From Mesorhizobium temperatum (lineage in GTDB: Bacteria > Pseudomonadota > Alphaproteobacteria > Rhizobiales > Rhizobiaceae): a DNA stretch of 53,115 bases. The translations under genes and the position numbers were made by a program. The notes under the pieces were generated by a model. The model saw nothing but the letters and a program-made list of their open reading frames with translations, had not been told where the DNA came from and ran no database searches. The stretch spans positions 1 through 53,115 of the forward strand of contig NZ_NPKJ01000023.1 in assembly GCF_002284575.1 (NCBI RefSeq). Direction: 5' to 3'. Below are positions 1-8,211 of the stretch, piece after piece. The stretch's first letter is position 1. Every line of letters starts with the position of its first letter.

Positions 1-78
1 CATGCGTGGCAAAATGATGCGTGCAGGCTGGAACGATGCTTATCTCTTCCAGCTCATGACTCAAATGCGATAGCCCTG

Positions 79-231
79 CCCCTTGAGGGGGAGATGGCCG
101 GCAGGCCAGAGGGGGTAGCCGCGCGTGAAGCGCCAACCTCCTCTTTCATTCGACGTATTATCCGATATCGCGTCGCGCCAGCCGAGGCGACCCCCTCTGT
201 CGCCTTCGGCGACATCTCCCCCTCAAGGGGG
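79..231. repeat. imperfect inverted-repeat intergenic element
   Basis: Two arms face each other: 79-116, beginning CCCCTTGAGGGGGAGATG, and 190-231, whose complement reads nearly the same and ends at the matching CCCCTCT. The right arm also holds a small inner palindrome, GTCGCCTTCGGCGAC. About 70 bases lie between the arms. I recall elements of this style as common between rhizobial genes, but I could not search for other copies. No ORF in bases 1-315 looks like a real gene. Confidence 0.7.
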
Positions 232-262
232 GAGATTACCCGCTCAGCCGCTTTCGCCTAAC

Positions 263-291
263 AAAAAAGCCGCCAGGTTTCCCAAGCGGCT
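263..291 (-). terminator. rho-independent terminator of the atp F0 operon
   Basis: On the minus strand AGCCGC pairs with GCGGCT around a loop of about 12 bases and is followed directly by a run of T (the A run at 263-268 on the plus strand). It lies 25 bases past the atpF stop codon, where the operon should end. Confidence 0.8.
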
Positions 292-315
292 TCGATGACT
301 TCCTGATGAAGTCGC

Positions 316-807
316 TTAGTTCAGCTTCGACTTCACGTCCTGAAGCGAGGCCTTGAACAGGTCGGCACCCGCCTTTGCGTCAATCTTGCCGGCGAGCAGC
401 GTGCGTGCGGCTTCGACGGCGATATCGACGGCGCTGGCGCGCACCTCGCTGATCGCCTCCCGCTCGGCCTGACCGATCTTCTGTTCGGCAAGTGCGGTGC
501 GCCGGGCGACATAGTCCTCGGTCTTCTTGTGCGCCTCGGCAGCCAGCATGTCGGCCTCGCGCTTGGCGGCGGCGACGATGTCGGCGGCCTCCTGCTCGGC
601 TTCCTTGCGCTTGCGCTGGTATTGGCCGAGCAATTGCTGGGCCTCCTCGCGCAGCCGGCGCGCTTCTTCAAGTTCGTTGCTGATCTTGTCGGCGCGGGCG
701 TCGAGCGCCTTGGCGATCAGCTTAGGCACCTTGATGTAGACGGCAATGGCCAGGAAAATGACCAGGGCAACGGTGGCCCAAAGCGTCGCGAGTGATGTGG
801 CGTCCAT
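316..807 (-). CDS. atpF: F0F1 ATP synthase subunit b
   Basis: Peripheral stalk subunit that holds the F1 head to the membrane F0 sector. The 163-residue protein has one membrane helix near residues 6-26 and then a long charged helix rich in Glu, Lys, Arg and Ala, expected to form a coiled coil to about residue 125. The start at 807 (MDATSLATLW) follows a GAGGAG ribosome-binding site. An upstream ATG at 879 would add 24 Pro/Arg-rich residues and run back into the b' gene, so I rejected it. It is the last gene of the F0 operon and lies 10 bases after b'. Length and layout are normal for alphaproteobacteria. Confidence 0.96.
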   Translation of the reverse strand: MDATSLATLWATVALVIFLAIAVYIKVPKLIAKALDARADKISNELEEARRLREEAQQLLGQYQRKRKEAEQEAADIVAAAKREADMLAAEAHKKTEDYVARRTALAEQKIGQAEREAISEVRASAVDIAVEAARTLLAGKIDAKAGADLFKASLQDVKSKLN

Positions 808-817
808 GATGCGCTCC

Positions 818-1417
818 TCACCGGGCCACGGATTTGACGGCTGCCGCGATCTCGGCCTTGCTGGCCTTGCCGCCGACAAGCGCCTCGACGATGGCCGAAG
901 CGGTGTCCTCGGCGATCGTGCCGACTTCCTTCATGGCATTGGCCTTGATGGACGAAATGCGAGCCTCGGCTTCGCCAAGCTTCTGGTCAAGCGCTGCCTC
1001 GACCTTCTTGCGGGCGGCCTCGGCTTCCGCCTTGGCGGCATCGTTGGCCTGCTGGCCGATCGCATTGGCCTTGGTCTTGGCCTCCGTCAGTTCCTGCTCA
1101 TAGGCGGCAACGGCGGCATCGGCCTCGCCCTTCAGCCTGGCGGCATGATCGAGATCCTGCGTGATGCGGTCGTTGCGGACATCGATGATGCCGCCAACAC
1201 GCGGCATCACCACCTTCTTCAGGAACAGGTAGAACAGCCCGAAGGTGATCGCCAGCCACAGAAGCTGCGACGGAAATGTCGCCGGATCGAATGGCGGGAA
1301 CACGCCGTGCGCCTCGGCAGGCACGCCGGTGCCGGAATGCGTATCGCCTTCCGTGCCGGTATGGCCGCCTTCGACGGCGGGCGCGGACTCTTGCGCAAAG
1401 GCAGATGTCACGAACAT
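818..1417 (-). CDS. atpF': F0F1 ATP synthase subunit b'
   Basis: Second, diverged b-type stalk subunit, found in photosynthetic bacteria and many alphaproteobacteria, where b and b' form a heterodimer. The 199-residue protein has an N-terminal stretch of about 50 residues rich in Gly, Glu and His. A membrane helix follows at about 51-70 (QLLWLAITFGLFYLFL), then a long Ala/Glu/Lys helix to the C-terminus. The first residues (MFVTSAFAQES) look like a short or vestigial signal. It is placed between subunit c and subunit b, as expected. The extended N-terminus is common in rhizobial b' proteins. Confidence 0.94.
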   Translation of the reverse strand: MFVTSAFAQESAPAVEGGHTGTEGDTHSGTGVPAEAHGVFPPFDPATFPSQLLWLAITFGLFYLFLKKVVMPRVGGIIDVRNDRITQDLDHAARLKGEADAAVAAYEQELTEAKTKANAIGQQANDAAKAEAEAARKKVEAALDQKLGEAEARISSIKANAMKEVGTIAEDTASAIVEALVGGKASKAEIAAAVKSVAR

Positions 1418-1493
1418 GGACTATCCCCTGATATCAGACCCGCCGCCGATTGCGGCCGGCCCATCCAATTCCCAATGTTAGCCGAACAGGGGC

Positions 1494-1718
1494 TCAGCCG
1501 AACAGGGCCAGAAGCGCGATGAGAAGGGAGAAGATGCCCAGCGCTTCGGTCACGGCGAAGCCGAAGATCAGGCGGCCGAACTGGCCATCCGCGGCCGACG
1601 GGTTGCGCAGCGCGCCCGCCAGATAGCTGCCGAAGATGTTGCCAAGGCCGATACCGGCGCCACCCATGCCGAGGCATGCGATGCCGGCGCCGATGAACTT
1701 TGCTGCTTCTGCTTCCAT
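1494..1718 (-). CDS. atpE: F0F1 ATP synthase subunit c
   Basis: Proteolipid that forms the proton-driven rotor ring. The 74-residue protein is a two-helix hairpin. Helix 1 carries the Gly-rich packing motif around residues 17-30, the polar loop holds R38-N39-P40, and helix 2 carries the proton-carrying E57 within AVTEALG. I see no extra sodium-binding residues, so proton coupling is likely. The start at 1718 ([10 protein letters not shown]) matches the family; the longer reading from 1760 adds 14 unlike residues. Flanked by subunits a and b'. Confidence 0.96.
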   Translation of the reverse strand: MEAEAAKFIGAGIACLGMGGAGIGLGNIFGSYLAGALRNPSAADGQFGRLIFGFAVTEALGIFSLLIALLALFG

Positions 1719-1796
1719 TTGTTCAACTCCTTTGGATCTAAAATTCCGTTGCAATTCCATCCGGCAGCAATGCCGGAAACTCTTGGCCAGCCTGGG

Positions 1797-2555
1797 TCAG
1801 TGCCCGGGATGCAGGGCGTCGTTCAGATACATGCAGGTCAGCACGGCAAAGACGTAGGCCTGCAGGAAGGCGACCAGCAATTCCAGCGCCGTCAGCGCCA
1901 CGGCCATCGCCAGCGGCAGAACCGATCCGGCAATGCCAAGCGTGCCAAGCGCGCTCAAGCTCACCACGAAGCCAGAGAACACCTTCAGCGTGATGTGGCC
2001 GGCCAGCATATTGGCGAATAGACGAACCGAGAGGCTGACCGGGCGCGAAACGAAGGAAATCACCTCGATCAGCACCACCAGCGGCAGCAGGTAAATCGGC
2101 ACGCCGTGCGGGACGAACAGTTTCAGGAAACCGAGGCCGTGCTTCATGAAGCCATAGACGACGACGGTTCCGATCACCAGCGCGGCAAGGCCGAAGGTAA
2201 CGATGATGTGGCTGGTGACAGTGAAAAAATACGGGAAAAGACCGAGCAGATTGGCAACGAGCACGAACATGAACAGCGAAAATACCAAGGGGAAGAACTT
2301 CATGCCTTGCGTTCCGGCTGCGTCCCTCAGCATGTTGCCGACGAATTCGTAGGCCATTTCCGAGACCGACTGAAGACGGGTGGGGACAAGGCTGCGGCTT
2401 GAGGTGGTGAGATAGAGGAACGCCGATGCGACGACCACGGTCGCGACCATGAAGAGCGCCGAATTGGTGAAGGACAGGTCGTAGCCGCCGATCTCGATCG
2501 GAATCAGCTTGTTGATATGGAACTGGTGAATCGGATCGACCTTGTCAGCAGCCAC
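1797..2555 (-). CDS. atpB: F0F1 ATP synthase subunit a
   Basis: Membrane stator that provides the proton half-channels against the c ring. The 252-residue protein has several hydrophobic helices. The essential arginine is R178 in [14 protein letters not shown], the family signature. The N-terminus ([12 protein letters not shown]) is typical of rhizobial AtpB. It lies between atpI and atpE in the usual order, about 70 bases after atpI. Nothing is odd in length or motifs. Confidence 0.97.
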   Translation of the reverse strand: MAADKVDPIHQFHINKLIPIEIGGYDLSFTNSALFMVATVVVASAFLYLTTSSRSLVPTRLQSVSEMAYEFVGNMLRDAAGTQGMKFFPLVFSLFMFVLVANLLGLFPYFFTVTSHIIVTFGLAALVIGTVVVYGFMKHGLGFLKLFVPHGVPIYLLPLVVLIEVISFVSRPVSLSVRLFANMLAGHITLKVFSGFVVSLSALGTLGIAGSVLPLAMAVALTALELLVAFLQAYVFAVLTCMYLNDALHPGH

Positions 2556-2626
2556 TTTAAATCCCCATCAAAGCCGCATGCGGCTTTAGTGTCCTGTTCA
2601 CTGCGCCGGCAAACGGCGCCTCAAGT

Positions 2627-3025
2627 TCATTCTTTCGGATCGTGGGTTTTGTCGCCCTGTCCGAATTCCGCCATAAGCCCTGCGGAGCGCAGGACATTGA
2701 GCACGCCGGCGCCAAAACCCAGCAGCAAAAAAACGATCAGACCCCATGGCGATGTCCCCGCCACACGGTCGATGATCCAGCCGAGACCAGCACCAACCAC
2801 TATCCCGGCGATGAACTCGCTGGATAGCTTGAGCGCCTGGCCATATCCGGCCGCACTGCCCGCCTTCGCGTCGTCTTTCCCCTCGAGCCGGTCCGGCCGC
2901 CTTGTCGCAAGCGATGCTTCAAGGTCGCGCCGGCGGCGCTCAAGATCGTCGTCGCGGATGTCGGCTTGACGCTGTTTGCCGCGGCCGGTTTCTCCGGTTC
3001 CGTCTGGCCCATTCTTGTCGGCCAT
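2627..3025 (-). CDS. atpI: ATP synthase assembly protein I
   Basis: Small membrane protein encoded at the head of many F0 operons, thought to help assemble the c ring. The 132-residue protein has a hydrophilic, strongly charged N-terminal half (residues 1-60). Two membrane helices follow at about 68-86 and 92-112, with the Gly-rich AGIVVGAGLGWIID segment typical of AtpI/AtpQ. It is the first gene after the promoter at 3082-3110. The alphaproteobacterial version often carries this long charged N-terminus. Confidence 0.9.
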   Translation of the reverse strand: MADKNGPDGTGETGRGKQRQADIRDDDLERRRRDLEASLATRRPDRLEGKDDAKAGSAAGYGQALKLSSEFIAGIVVGAGLGWIIDRVAGTSPWGLIVFLLLGFGAGVLNVLRSAGLMAEFGQGDKTHDPKE

Positions 3026-3081
3026 CGCAACCCCCTTGCCCGGTCAGATCGTCACCGTCCGTCCGCTCTTAAGTCGCCGGC

Positions 3082-3110
3082 AACATAGTTAGAGGGTCCG
3101 CGCCCGTCAA
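3082..3110 (-). promoter_or_regulatory. promoter of the atp F0 operon
   Basis: On the minus strand TTGACG (3105-3110) and TATGTT (3082-3087) are separated by exactly 17 bases, a good sigma-70 pattern. The predicted transcript starts near 3075, about 50 bases before the atpI ATG. A 7-bp hairpin, CGCCCGT/ACGGGCG (3101-3120), overlaps the -35 element. The rest of 3026-3267 shows no gene. Confidence 0.65.
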
Positions 3111-3267
3111 GCCACGGGCGGGACTTCCGCCTTAAGTATTTTTTCCTTGAAAATCAATAGTTTGCCAGGGTGCGACATCGTGCCCGCTACCGCCGCTGGC
3201 GTGCCGCGACCGAATCCCTCCGGCTATGGGTCTTCGATCGGCCGCGGCCGGGGCCTTGCCGGAGCGC

Positions 3268-4503
3268 TCAGCTCCAGCCGCCGCCATAGGTGCGATAGAA
3301 GATGTGCAGGCCGATCTTGGTCATTTTTTTCATCGTCCGCGCCCAACCCGGGTTGACGTAGTTGGCGTAATAATGGGTCGACGATCCCACTTCCGGGATG
3401 AAGATCTTGCCGGCAGTGACCGCCATGGCGATGTCCTGCGCGGTCTTGTAGTGGGCGGGACTCTGGATGCGCTTCTTCCTGCCGTCGCAAGCGAAGGAAA
3501 ACTGGCAACGGTTGAACCATTTGTCGTTCTGATAGACGACGCCGCAGATCGAGTTCGGATAGGCCGGATTGCGAACGCGATTGAGGATGACCTGGGCAAC
3601 GGCGGCCTGGCCGCGCAGCGATTCCCCGCGCGCTTCGAAATAGATGCCGTTGGCGAGGCAAGTCTGTTCCGCTTTGGAGAAGACGCTCGCCGGCAGCGGA
3701 GTTTGCATCCACGAATGATCGCCCTTAGCCACCGGCGGAATGAAACGGCCATCGTTCGGCTTCTCGTCCTGAAGCAAGGCTTCGAAGGGCGAAGCCTGGG
3801 CATAGTCAGGCGCGGCCGCTGCGTAGGCGGTCGCCAGGACGTCGGGGCGGTCGTTGTTGACCAGCGCGGCCAGCATGGCCGGCACGCCGGGATCCGGCTT
3901 CTTGTCGACGCGCCTATGAAACGCGGCGGTAATCTGGATCTCCTTGCCTTTGATCTCGGGCTTGGCGAAAGCCATTTTCAGCCCGCTGTCCATGCTCGGG
4001 CGAAGCAGCGAGGAGGTGCGCTCAAACACCGAGCCGGCATTGAAGTTCTTCGGCGGCGCGACCGGCGAGACGATGATGATGCGGCCCTTCTTGTCGGCGC
4101 GCATGATGCGGTCCTCGTCGGGCGTCTTGCTGGCCACGCTGCCCTTGCCGCGAAACGACACGGCGCCGATGCCGGGCAACCGGACGCCGGAGCCCGAGAT
4201 CGAGCCGGTGGTGTCGGAATCGAGGAAAGGCATTTCGGCGGCATGGACCGAGCCGGCGACGGATTTCTCGACATAGGCGTTCCAGCGGGCGTTCGGCGCC
4301 TTGAGGCCCGAAACCAGGCTCGTCATGTCCTGGTAGGCGATGACATTGGGAAAGCCGACCCAGATGCCAAGTCCAATGACCAGAGGAGACAGAAAGGAAC
4401 GTCTTTTCTCACCGGCGAAAGCGACAAGCCGCTTCAAAACACGTCGATGCACGGAACTCTCCAGAAACGCAACGGACCCCACTGGAGAGGCACGATGATG
4501 CAT
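3268..4503 (-). CDS. SleB-type cell wall hydrolase (Hydrolase_2)
   Basis: Predicted peptidoglycan-cleaving enzyme. In 411 residues, an N-terminal anchor or signal-like hydrophobic segment (around LSPLVIGLGIWVGF) leads to a long region without recognised motifs and then a C-terminal Hydrolase_2 domain at about 278-411. The catalytic glutamate is in YFEARGE near residue 290, followed by AAVAQVILNRV and the late STHYYAN segment, all typical of SleB/CwlJ domains. The ATG at 4503 has an AAGG just upstream; a TTG at 4542 would lengthen it by 13 residues. It stands alone beside the atp operon. In Gram-negative rhizobia such enzymes have nothing to do with spore germination and are probably wall-remodelling enzymes. 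Confidence 0.87.
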   Translation of the reverse strand: MHHRASPVGSVAFLESSVHRRVLKRLVAFAGEKRRSFLSPLVIGLGIWVGFPNVIAYQDMTSLVSGLKAPNARWNAYVEKSVAGSVHAAEMPFLDSDTTGSISGSGVRLPGIGAVSFRGKGSVASKTPDEDRIMRADKKGRIIIVSPVAPPKNFNAGSVFERTSSLLRPSMDSGLKMAFAKPEIKGKEIQITAAFHRRVDKKPDPGVPAMLAALVNNDRPDVLATAYAAAAPDYAQASPFEALLQDEKPNDGRFIPPVAKGDHSWMQTPLPASVFSKAEQTCLANGIYFEARGESLRGQAAVAQVILNRVRNPAYPNSICGVVYQNDKWFNRCQFSFACDGRKKRIQSPAHYKTAQDIAMAVTAGKIFIPEVGSSTHYYANYVNPGWARTMKKMTKIGLHIFYRTYGGGWS

Positions 4504-4614
4504 TAACCTTGATGGGGCGTTAACGGAGTTCGACAGCGCCAATCATTTCAAAGGCTTTGTTGGAAACGGCTCCAACGGTCCCAACAACCGCTCCGCAGAG
4601 CGCTGTTCAGAGAT

Positions 4615-4626
4615 GGAGGATCCTCC
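4615..4626. repeat. 12-bp perfect palindrome in the gap 4504-4711
   Basis: GGAGGATCCTCC is a perfect palindrome between the SleB gene and the SDR gene. I see no T run after it and no promoter pattern tied to it, so its function is unknown. The rest of the gap holds nothing I can support. Confidence 0.35.
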
Positions 4627-4711
4627 TCTATGCCACGAACATGCTTAACGGCCCGTCATCGGCGAGCGGTCTCTTGCTTCAATGAGGTTTTTCGGTGGCG
4701 TGCTGGTCCGG

Positions 4712-5602
4712 TCAGGGGATAATTCCCCGAGGGCCCCGGCGTAGCTGGATCTGGCGGGTACCGCAGCATTTCTTGAACTTCATACCTGAACCGCAAGGAC
4801 ATTGATCATTGCCGCCGCGTTGCAGCCGGCCGACCAGGGGCAGCAGCGCTGCGGAAGGCAGGAGCGATGCCGCAAGGGCAGCCAACTTGGCCGAGATTCC
4901 CGGCACGACGAGGCGACGACCGGATTTGAACCCTCGCCACGCACGTTCGGCCACATACTTCGCATCCACCTTGGGCAAGACGTTGAAGAGCACCGTCTGA
5001 TTGGCGCCTGACCTTGCGAGAAACTCCGTCGACACCGGGCCTGGTGCCACGCATGTGACCGTCACACCGGTTCGGCGCAATTCCTGGTGAAGCGCCTCTG
5101 AGAAGAAGCGCACGAAACCTTTGCTAGCGAAGTACAGAGCCATATAAGGTCCGGGAAGGAACCCGGCCACGGAACTGAGATTGAGCACCCCGCCCCGTCG
5201 GCGCGCCACCATTCCGGGCAGAAAATGGAGGGTCAGTTCTGTGAGGGAATGTATGTTGAGATCGATGATGCCGAGTTGACCATCAACAGGCAGCGCCGTC
5301 GTCGCGCCGCGCAGGCCATAGCCGGCGCTGTTGACCAGGACATCACAGACCAGGCCGTGTGCGGACAGAAAGCCCTCCAGGCGCGTTGGCGCATCGCCTG
5401 CCACGAGATCCAACTCGAGCGTGAATGCCTCGCCACCCGCCTCCCGAACCTCAGACGCCGCGGCGGCCAAACCCTCGGGCGAGCGGGCAACCAGCACAAC
5501 CGCGCCGCGCTCCCGTGCAGCGACGCTCGCAATTGCCCGGCCAATTCCACCCGAGCCGCCAATCACGACGACGGCTGGCCGCAATTCACGGTGCGAAATC
5601 AC
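4712..5602 (-). CDS. short-chain dehydrogenase/reductase with C-terminal SEC-C zinc motif
   Basis: NAD(P)-dependent oxidoreductase of the classical SDR type, 296 residues. The cofactor motif GGSGGIG is at residues 15-21, NSAG at 91-94, the catalytic serine in LSS near 143, and Y157-x3-K161. Unusually, the last 30 residues carry a SEC-C motif, CPCGSGMKFKKCC, with Cys at 268, 270, 279 and 280 to bind zinc. SEC-C tails occur on SecA and assorted proteins but are not a usual part of SDRs. Its ATG overlaps the stop of the acyltransferase-like gene by ATGA, so the two are probably translated together. The substrate is unknown; the shape of the SDR part suggests the subgroup acting on lipids or ketones. 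Confidence 0.87.
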   Translation of the reverse strand: MISHRELRPAVVVIGGSGGIGRAIASVAARERGAVVLVARSPEGLAAAASEVREAGGEAFTLELDLVAGDAPTRLEGFLSAHGLVCDVLVNSAGYGLRGATTALPVDGQLGIIDLNIHSLTELTLHFLPGMVARRRGGVLNLSSVAGFLPGPYMALYFASKGFVRFFSEALHQELRRTGVTVTCVAPGPVSTEFLARSGANQTVLFNVLPKVDAKYVAERAWRGFKSGRRLVVPGISAKLAALAASLLPSAALLPLVGRLQRGGNDQCPCGSGMKFKKCCGTRQIQLRRGPRGIIP

Positions 5603-6378
5603 GTCGCGTTCCTCTGTCTTGCAGGAGCGGCAACACCTTGACCGAGCAGCCCCACTTCATTGGCGACAGTGCCGTTCAGAATCTTTTCGAATCTCTCCAG
5701 TGCTCGTGCGACGTTCGCTCCATCCATGACCCGGTGATCGTAGTGGATGCGGACATTCACCGATCCGTCGTTGCCGATCGGACCGTAGTTTAGAAGCGTG
5801 GTCAATGGTGTCAGCGGGTTGAGTGATTCCGCACCGAGACCAGAATAGACGGACAGTTGGAAGGTACCGAAGTAATTTGCCCTTTGCCGGCCGATGTTCA
5901 ACCCTAGCCACATAAGCAGCCACCGGACTGGCGCGGGCGCACCTGCCATCCGCAAGGCACGCCGGAACTCCGGGACCTCCAGGATCGGCCGTGATCGAGC
6001 CGCGTGGATGGACCCCTCAAGTTCCGTGATGGAGTAACGCTCCGGGCACTTGATGCAGCTCAGCAGAACGGCCGGCTCGCCATCATATTCGCGCTCGTGG
6101 GCAATCGAGGCTACGCTTGCCGGATACTCGTAAAGCTGCGGCCAGGGCAACTTGACATAGGCGCGCCGCAGCTCCGGCATCTCCAGGGAGAGAAGCGCAT
6201 ATCCTTTCAGGAAGATCGCGGTCCACGAGGGCCGGGTCTGCTGCGCCATTCTAGCCGTTACGAGTGGGCCGAGGTTCATCTGACGCTGCACCGCGACCCG
6301 TGGCACGCCGAGCGAAAATCTCATCAGATCGCCAACAAGGCGCCGGGGCGCCGAAAGCTTGAGGGCTCGGCCTCGCAT
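5599..6378 (-). CDS. 2-oxoacid dehydrogenase E2-like acyltransferase (catalytic domain only)
   Basis: A 259-residue protein with the acyltransferase fold signature near its C-terminus: HYDHRVMDGAN at about 212-222, containing the His and Asp-Gly of the E2/chloramphenicol acetyltransferase family. It has no lipoyl or E1/E3-binding domain, so it is not a normal dehydrogenase core. The start at 6378 follows AGAGG; an upstream start at 6435 would overlap the ICMT-like gene. The SDR gene starts inside its stop codon. With a methyltransferase-like membrane protein and an SDR beside it, it may transfer an acyl group in a small lipid or cofactor pathway, but that is inference. Confidence 0.72.
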   Translation of the reverse strand: MRGRALKLSAPRRLVGDLMRFSLGVPRVAVQRQMNLGPLVTARMAQQTRPSWTAIFLKGYALLSLEMPELRRAYVKLPWPQLYEYPASVASIAHEREYDGEPAVLLSCIKCPERYSITELEGSIHAARSRPILEVPEFRRALRMAGAPAPVRWLLMWLGLNIGRQRANYFGTFQLSVYSGLGAESLNPLTPLTTLLNYGPIGNDGSVNVRIHYDHRVMDGANVARALERFEKILNGTVANEVGLLGQGVAAPARQRNAT

Positions 6379-6388
6379 CAAACGACCT

Positions 6389-6982
6389 CTAATAAAGATA
6401 AGGGAATATTCGCTTGGTCCTTTCCATATAGTCACGGTATTGCGAGCCTAAATTCTCAAGCATCATGCGCTCTTCCTTATCCACTCTCAGCAGGAAAAGC
6501 GCTGCGAAACCAATCAAACCGGATATGCCTGCAACCCAGTTCGGCAGCAGAAAGAGCTGGCCGAGCCCCATAAGCAGGAACGAGGTGTACATCGGGTGAC
6601 GGACCAAGGCATATGGCCCGGCACTGACCAGTTCATGCCGTTCGCGAATCTCGAGCGTGATCGACCAGTTACGGCCAAGTTCCTTGTGGGACATGCGAAA
6701 AATCCACAGCGCGGAGCAGAAGATGATGGTTCCGAGCGCCACCGACCACACGCTGGCCGGATGGTCAGCCGCTGCGGGGATGCCGGTGGCGACATAGAAG
6801 CCAGGCAGGATCGCCAGGCCAAGGAGAGCCGATGCAAGCCCGACGGTGTCGGAACTTGAGCGGCCGCCAGCGACAATTCGCACGCGCCTTGCCCGGCGCT
6901 CGAACGGATACCGGATCACGTACCAAGCAACGAGGCCGATCACCCATATGATCTCGCCAAGTGAAGCTACAGCAATGGTCAA
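6389..6982 (-). CDS. isoprenylcysteine carboxyl methyltransferase-like membrane protein
   Basis: Integral membrane protein of the ICMT/PEMT superfamily, 197 residues, with about five hydrophobic segments. It carries the family signature GPYALVRHPMYTS at 122-134 and an acidic pair, E170-E171, in DKEERMM, both tied to S-adenosylmethionine and substrate binding. Bacterial members seldom have a prenyl-protein substrate and usually methylate or act on small lipids. It is the first of three packed genes, with 10 bases to the acyltransferase-like gene. The substrate cannot be read from the sequence. Confidence 0.83.
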   Translation of the reverse strand: MTIAVASLGEIIWVIGLVAWYVIRYPFERRARRVRIVAGGRSSSDTVGLASALLGLAILPGFYVATGIPAAADHPASVWSVALGTIIFCSALWIFRMSHKELGRNWSITLEIRERHELVSAGPYALVRHPMYTSFLLMGLGQLFLLPNWVAGISGLIGFAALFLLRVDKEERMMLENLGSQYRDYMERTKRIFPYLY

Positions 6983-7135
6983 TTCAGGTCACCGGAGCCT
7001 TTTCTCGATCTGGGACCACGATAAGCCGTCGCAACGATGTCACCGTCCGAGTTGTCGACCGATAGACATTCAGAGCGCGTTCCTTTCGGACTTAACCGGG
7101 CGAATGAGACGTGAAAGCGGGTCTGCCAATCGCAT

Positions 7136-7735
7136 TCAACCCGCGTTCATCTCCCGAAGTTTGGTTATGAATTGTTGCGGCCGCAGCCAGGTACCGGGGG
7201 TCTTATACCCCATGGATTTGGCGATGTCCGCAACAAATGCGTTGCAGTTGTAGAGCGAGGCGTGCCAAAGCGGAGAACTGGCCTGCAGCCTTCGTATGCT
7301 CGCGACGACTTTCCTATATTCGGCTTCGGTAAGTAAAACCCGCCAGCTTGCCGACCGGTAGGCATCTTCCAGGTCGCCGTCCGTCCACCCGGTCGAGGCT
7401 GGCACGGGCGCCAAATGGCCGAGAACATAGACATTGGGATCATCGGACTTCGGAGCGAGCCCTGCGACTTCGGGGTCGACCATCCGTCCCGCCTTGTTCA
7501 ATCGTCCAAAAATCACGAAGGAATGGCCGTAAGTGAGGGCGTACCGGGAGCGGAACTCGATGAAATGCCGTTGGGCTTGAGTTGATGCCGCCGCGCGCGC
7601 CGGCATCGCCGCGGTTCTCAGTGCCCGATCAGTGGACACGAAAGTCGGCTGGGGCTTGTTGTCCTGCGACTGACATGACGCTGCGACAAGCGCGAGCAGG
7701 GCCACAATTGTTGAACGGCCACTTACTAGCGTCAT
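7136..7735 (-). CDS. lipoprotein with a permuted papain-like (LRAT/NlpC-P60-type) pattern
   Basis: Predicted 199-residue lipoprotein. The signal is MTLVSGRSTIVALLALVAASC with C21 as the likely lipidated cysteine (a weak lipobox). The mature part has H71 in YGHSFVIFG and, about 90 residues later, N163-C164 in LYNCNAFVADIAKSMG. His before an Asn-Cys pair is the order seen in circularly permuted NlpC/P60 and LRAT-type proteins, so a thiol hydrolase or acyltransferase activity is possible. That is inference from the pattern alone. A start at 7861 would add 42 residues with no signal. Neighbours are envelope lipoproteins. Confidence 0.62.
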   Translation of the reverse strand: MTLVSGRSTIVALLALVAASCQSQDNKPQPTFVSTDRALRTAAMPARAAASTQAQRHFIEFRSRYALTYGHSFVIFGRLNKAGRMVDPEVAGLAPKSDDPNVYVLGHLAPVPASTGWTDGDLEDAYRSASWRVLLTEAEYRKVVASIRRLQASSPLWHASLYNCNAFVADIAKSMGYKTPGTWLRPQQFITKLREMNAG

Positions 7736-7874
7736 CTCATCCCGAACTCCGAAGACCGCAGACCTAGGCCAGCCTATGCCGCCAACCGCACGTAGGCTAC
7801 GAATCCAGCCTTGGCCCCTGCATATCGATGGGGAAGGGCCGCCGGCCCTTCCCCAAATCACCGAAAGCCGGTCG

Positions 7875-8015
7875 TTATTTAATCACGGGCTCTTCTACGG
7901 CAGCGGGTTCCGGCGGAGGAGCCTTCCCCTTTCCTTTGCCGATAAAGCCGTTTGCGCAGCCGCTCAGGCTGGCAACGGCGAGGGTGGCAACCATTACAAT
8001 CAAGATCTTGCTCAT
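7875..8015 (-). CDS. small lipoprotein (46 residues)
   Basis: A short protein with a clean lipoprotein signal: MSKILIVMVATL, then a lipobox LSGC with Cys at position 20, followed by a Lys/Gly/Pro-rich tail. The start at 8015 has a GGAAAGGA ribosome-binding site; the longer reading from 8189 has no signal and many cysteines, so I rejected it. It is probably an outer- or inner-membrane lipoprotein of the entericidin-like size class, but the tail does not match a family I know. Confidence 0.7.
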   Translation of the reverse strand: MSKILIVMVATLAVASLSGCANGFIGKGKGKAPPPEPAAVEEPVIK

Positions 8016-8211
8016 CAAGCAATCCTTTCCCCGGGGATGGAATAGCCTATAGAATCGCCACAAATAAAATATGCAGCTCCGCGAAGTTACCTGCGATCTG
8101 TAACAAAGCCTAGTGCAGAAATGACACAGTTGGCACCCGGTTGCCGGCGGCACCTTTGCGGTGACGTGCTGGCAGGGTTCACCATCCAACGGAGATCAGG
8201 CCTGCTCACCA

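Noticed and set aside
3226..4506. A 426-residue frame opposite the SleB gene
   Set aside because: Antisense shadow without motifs.
4615..4626. GGAGGATCCTCC as a terminator or operator
   Set aside because: No T run and no nearby promoter; recorded only as a palindrome.
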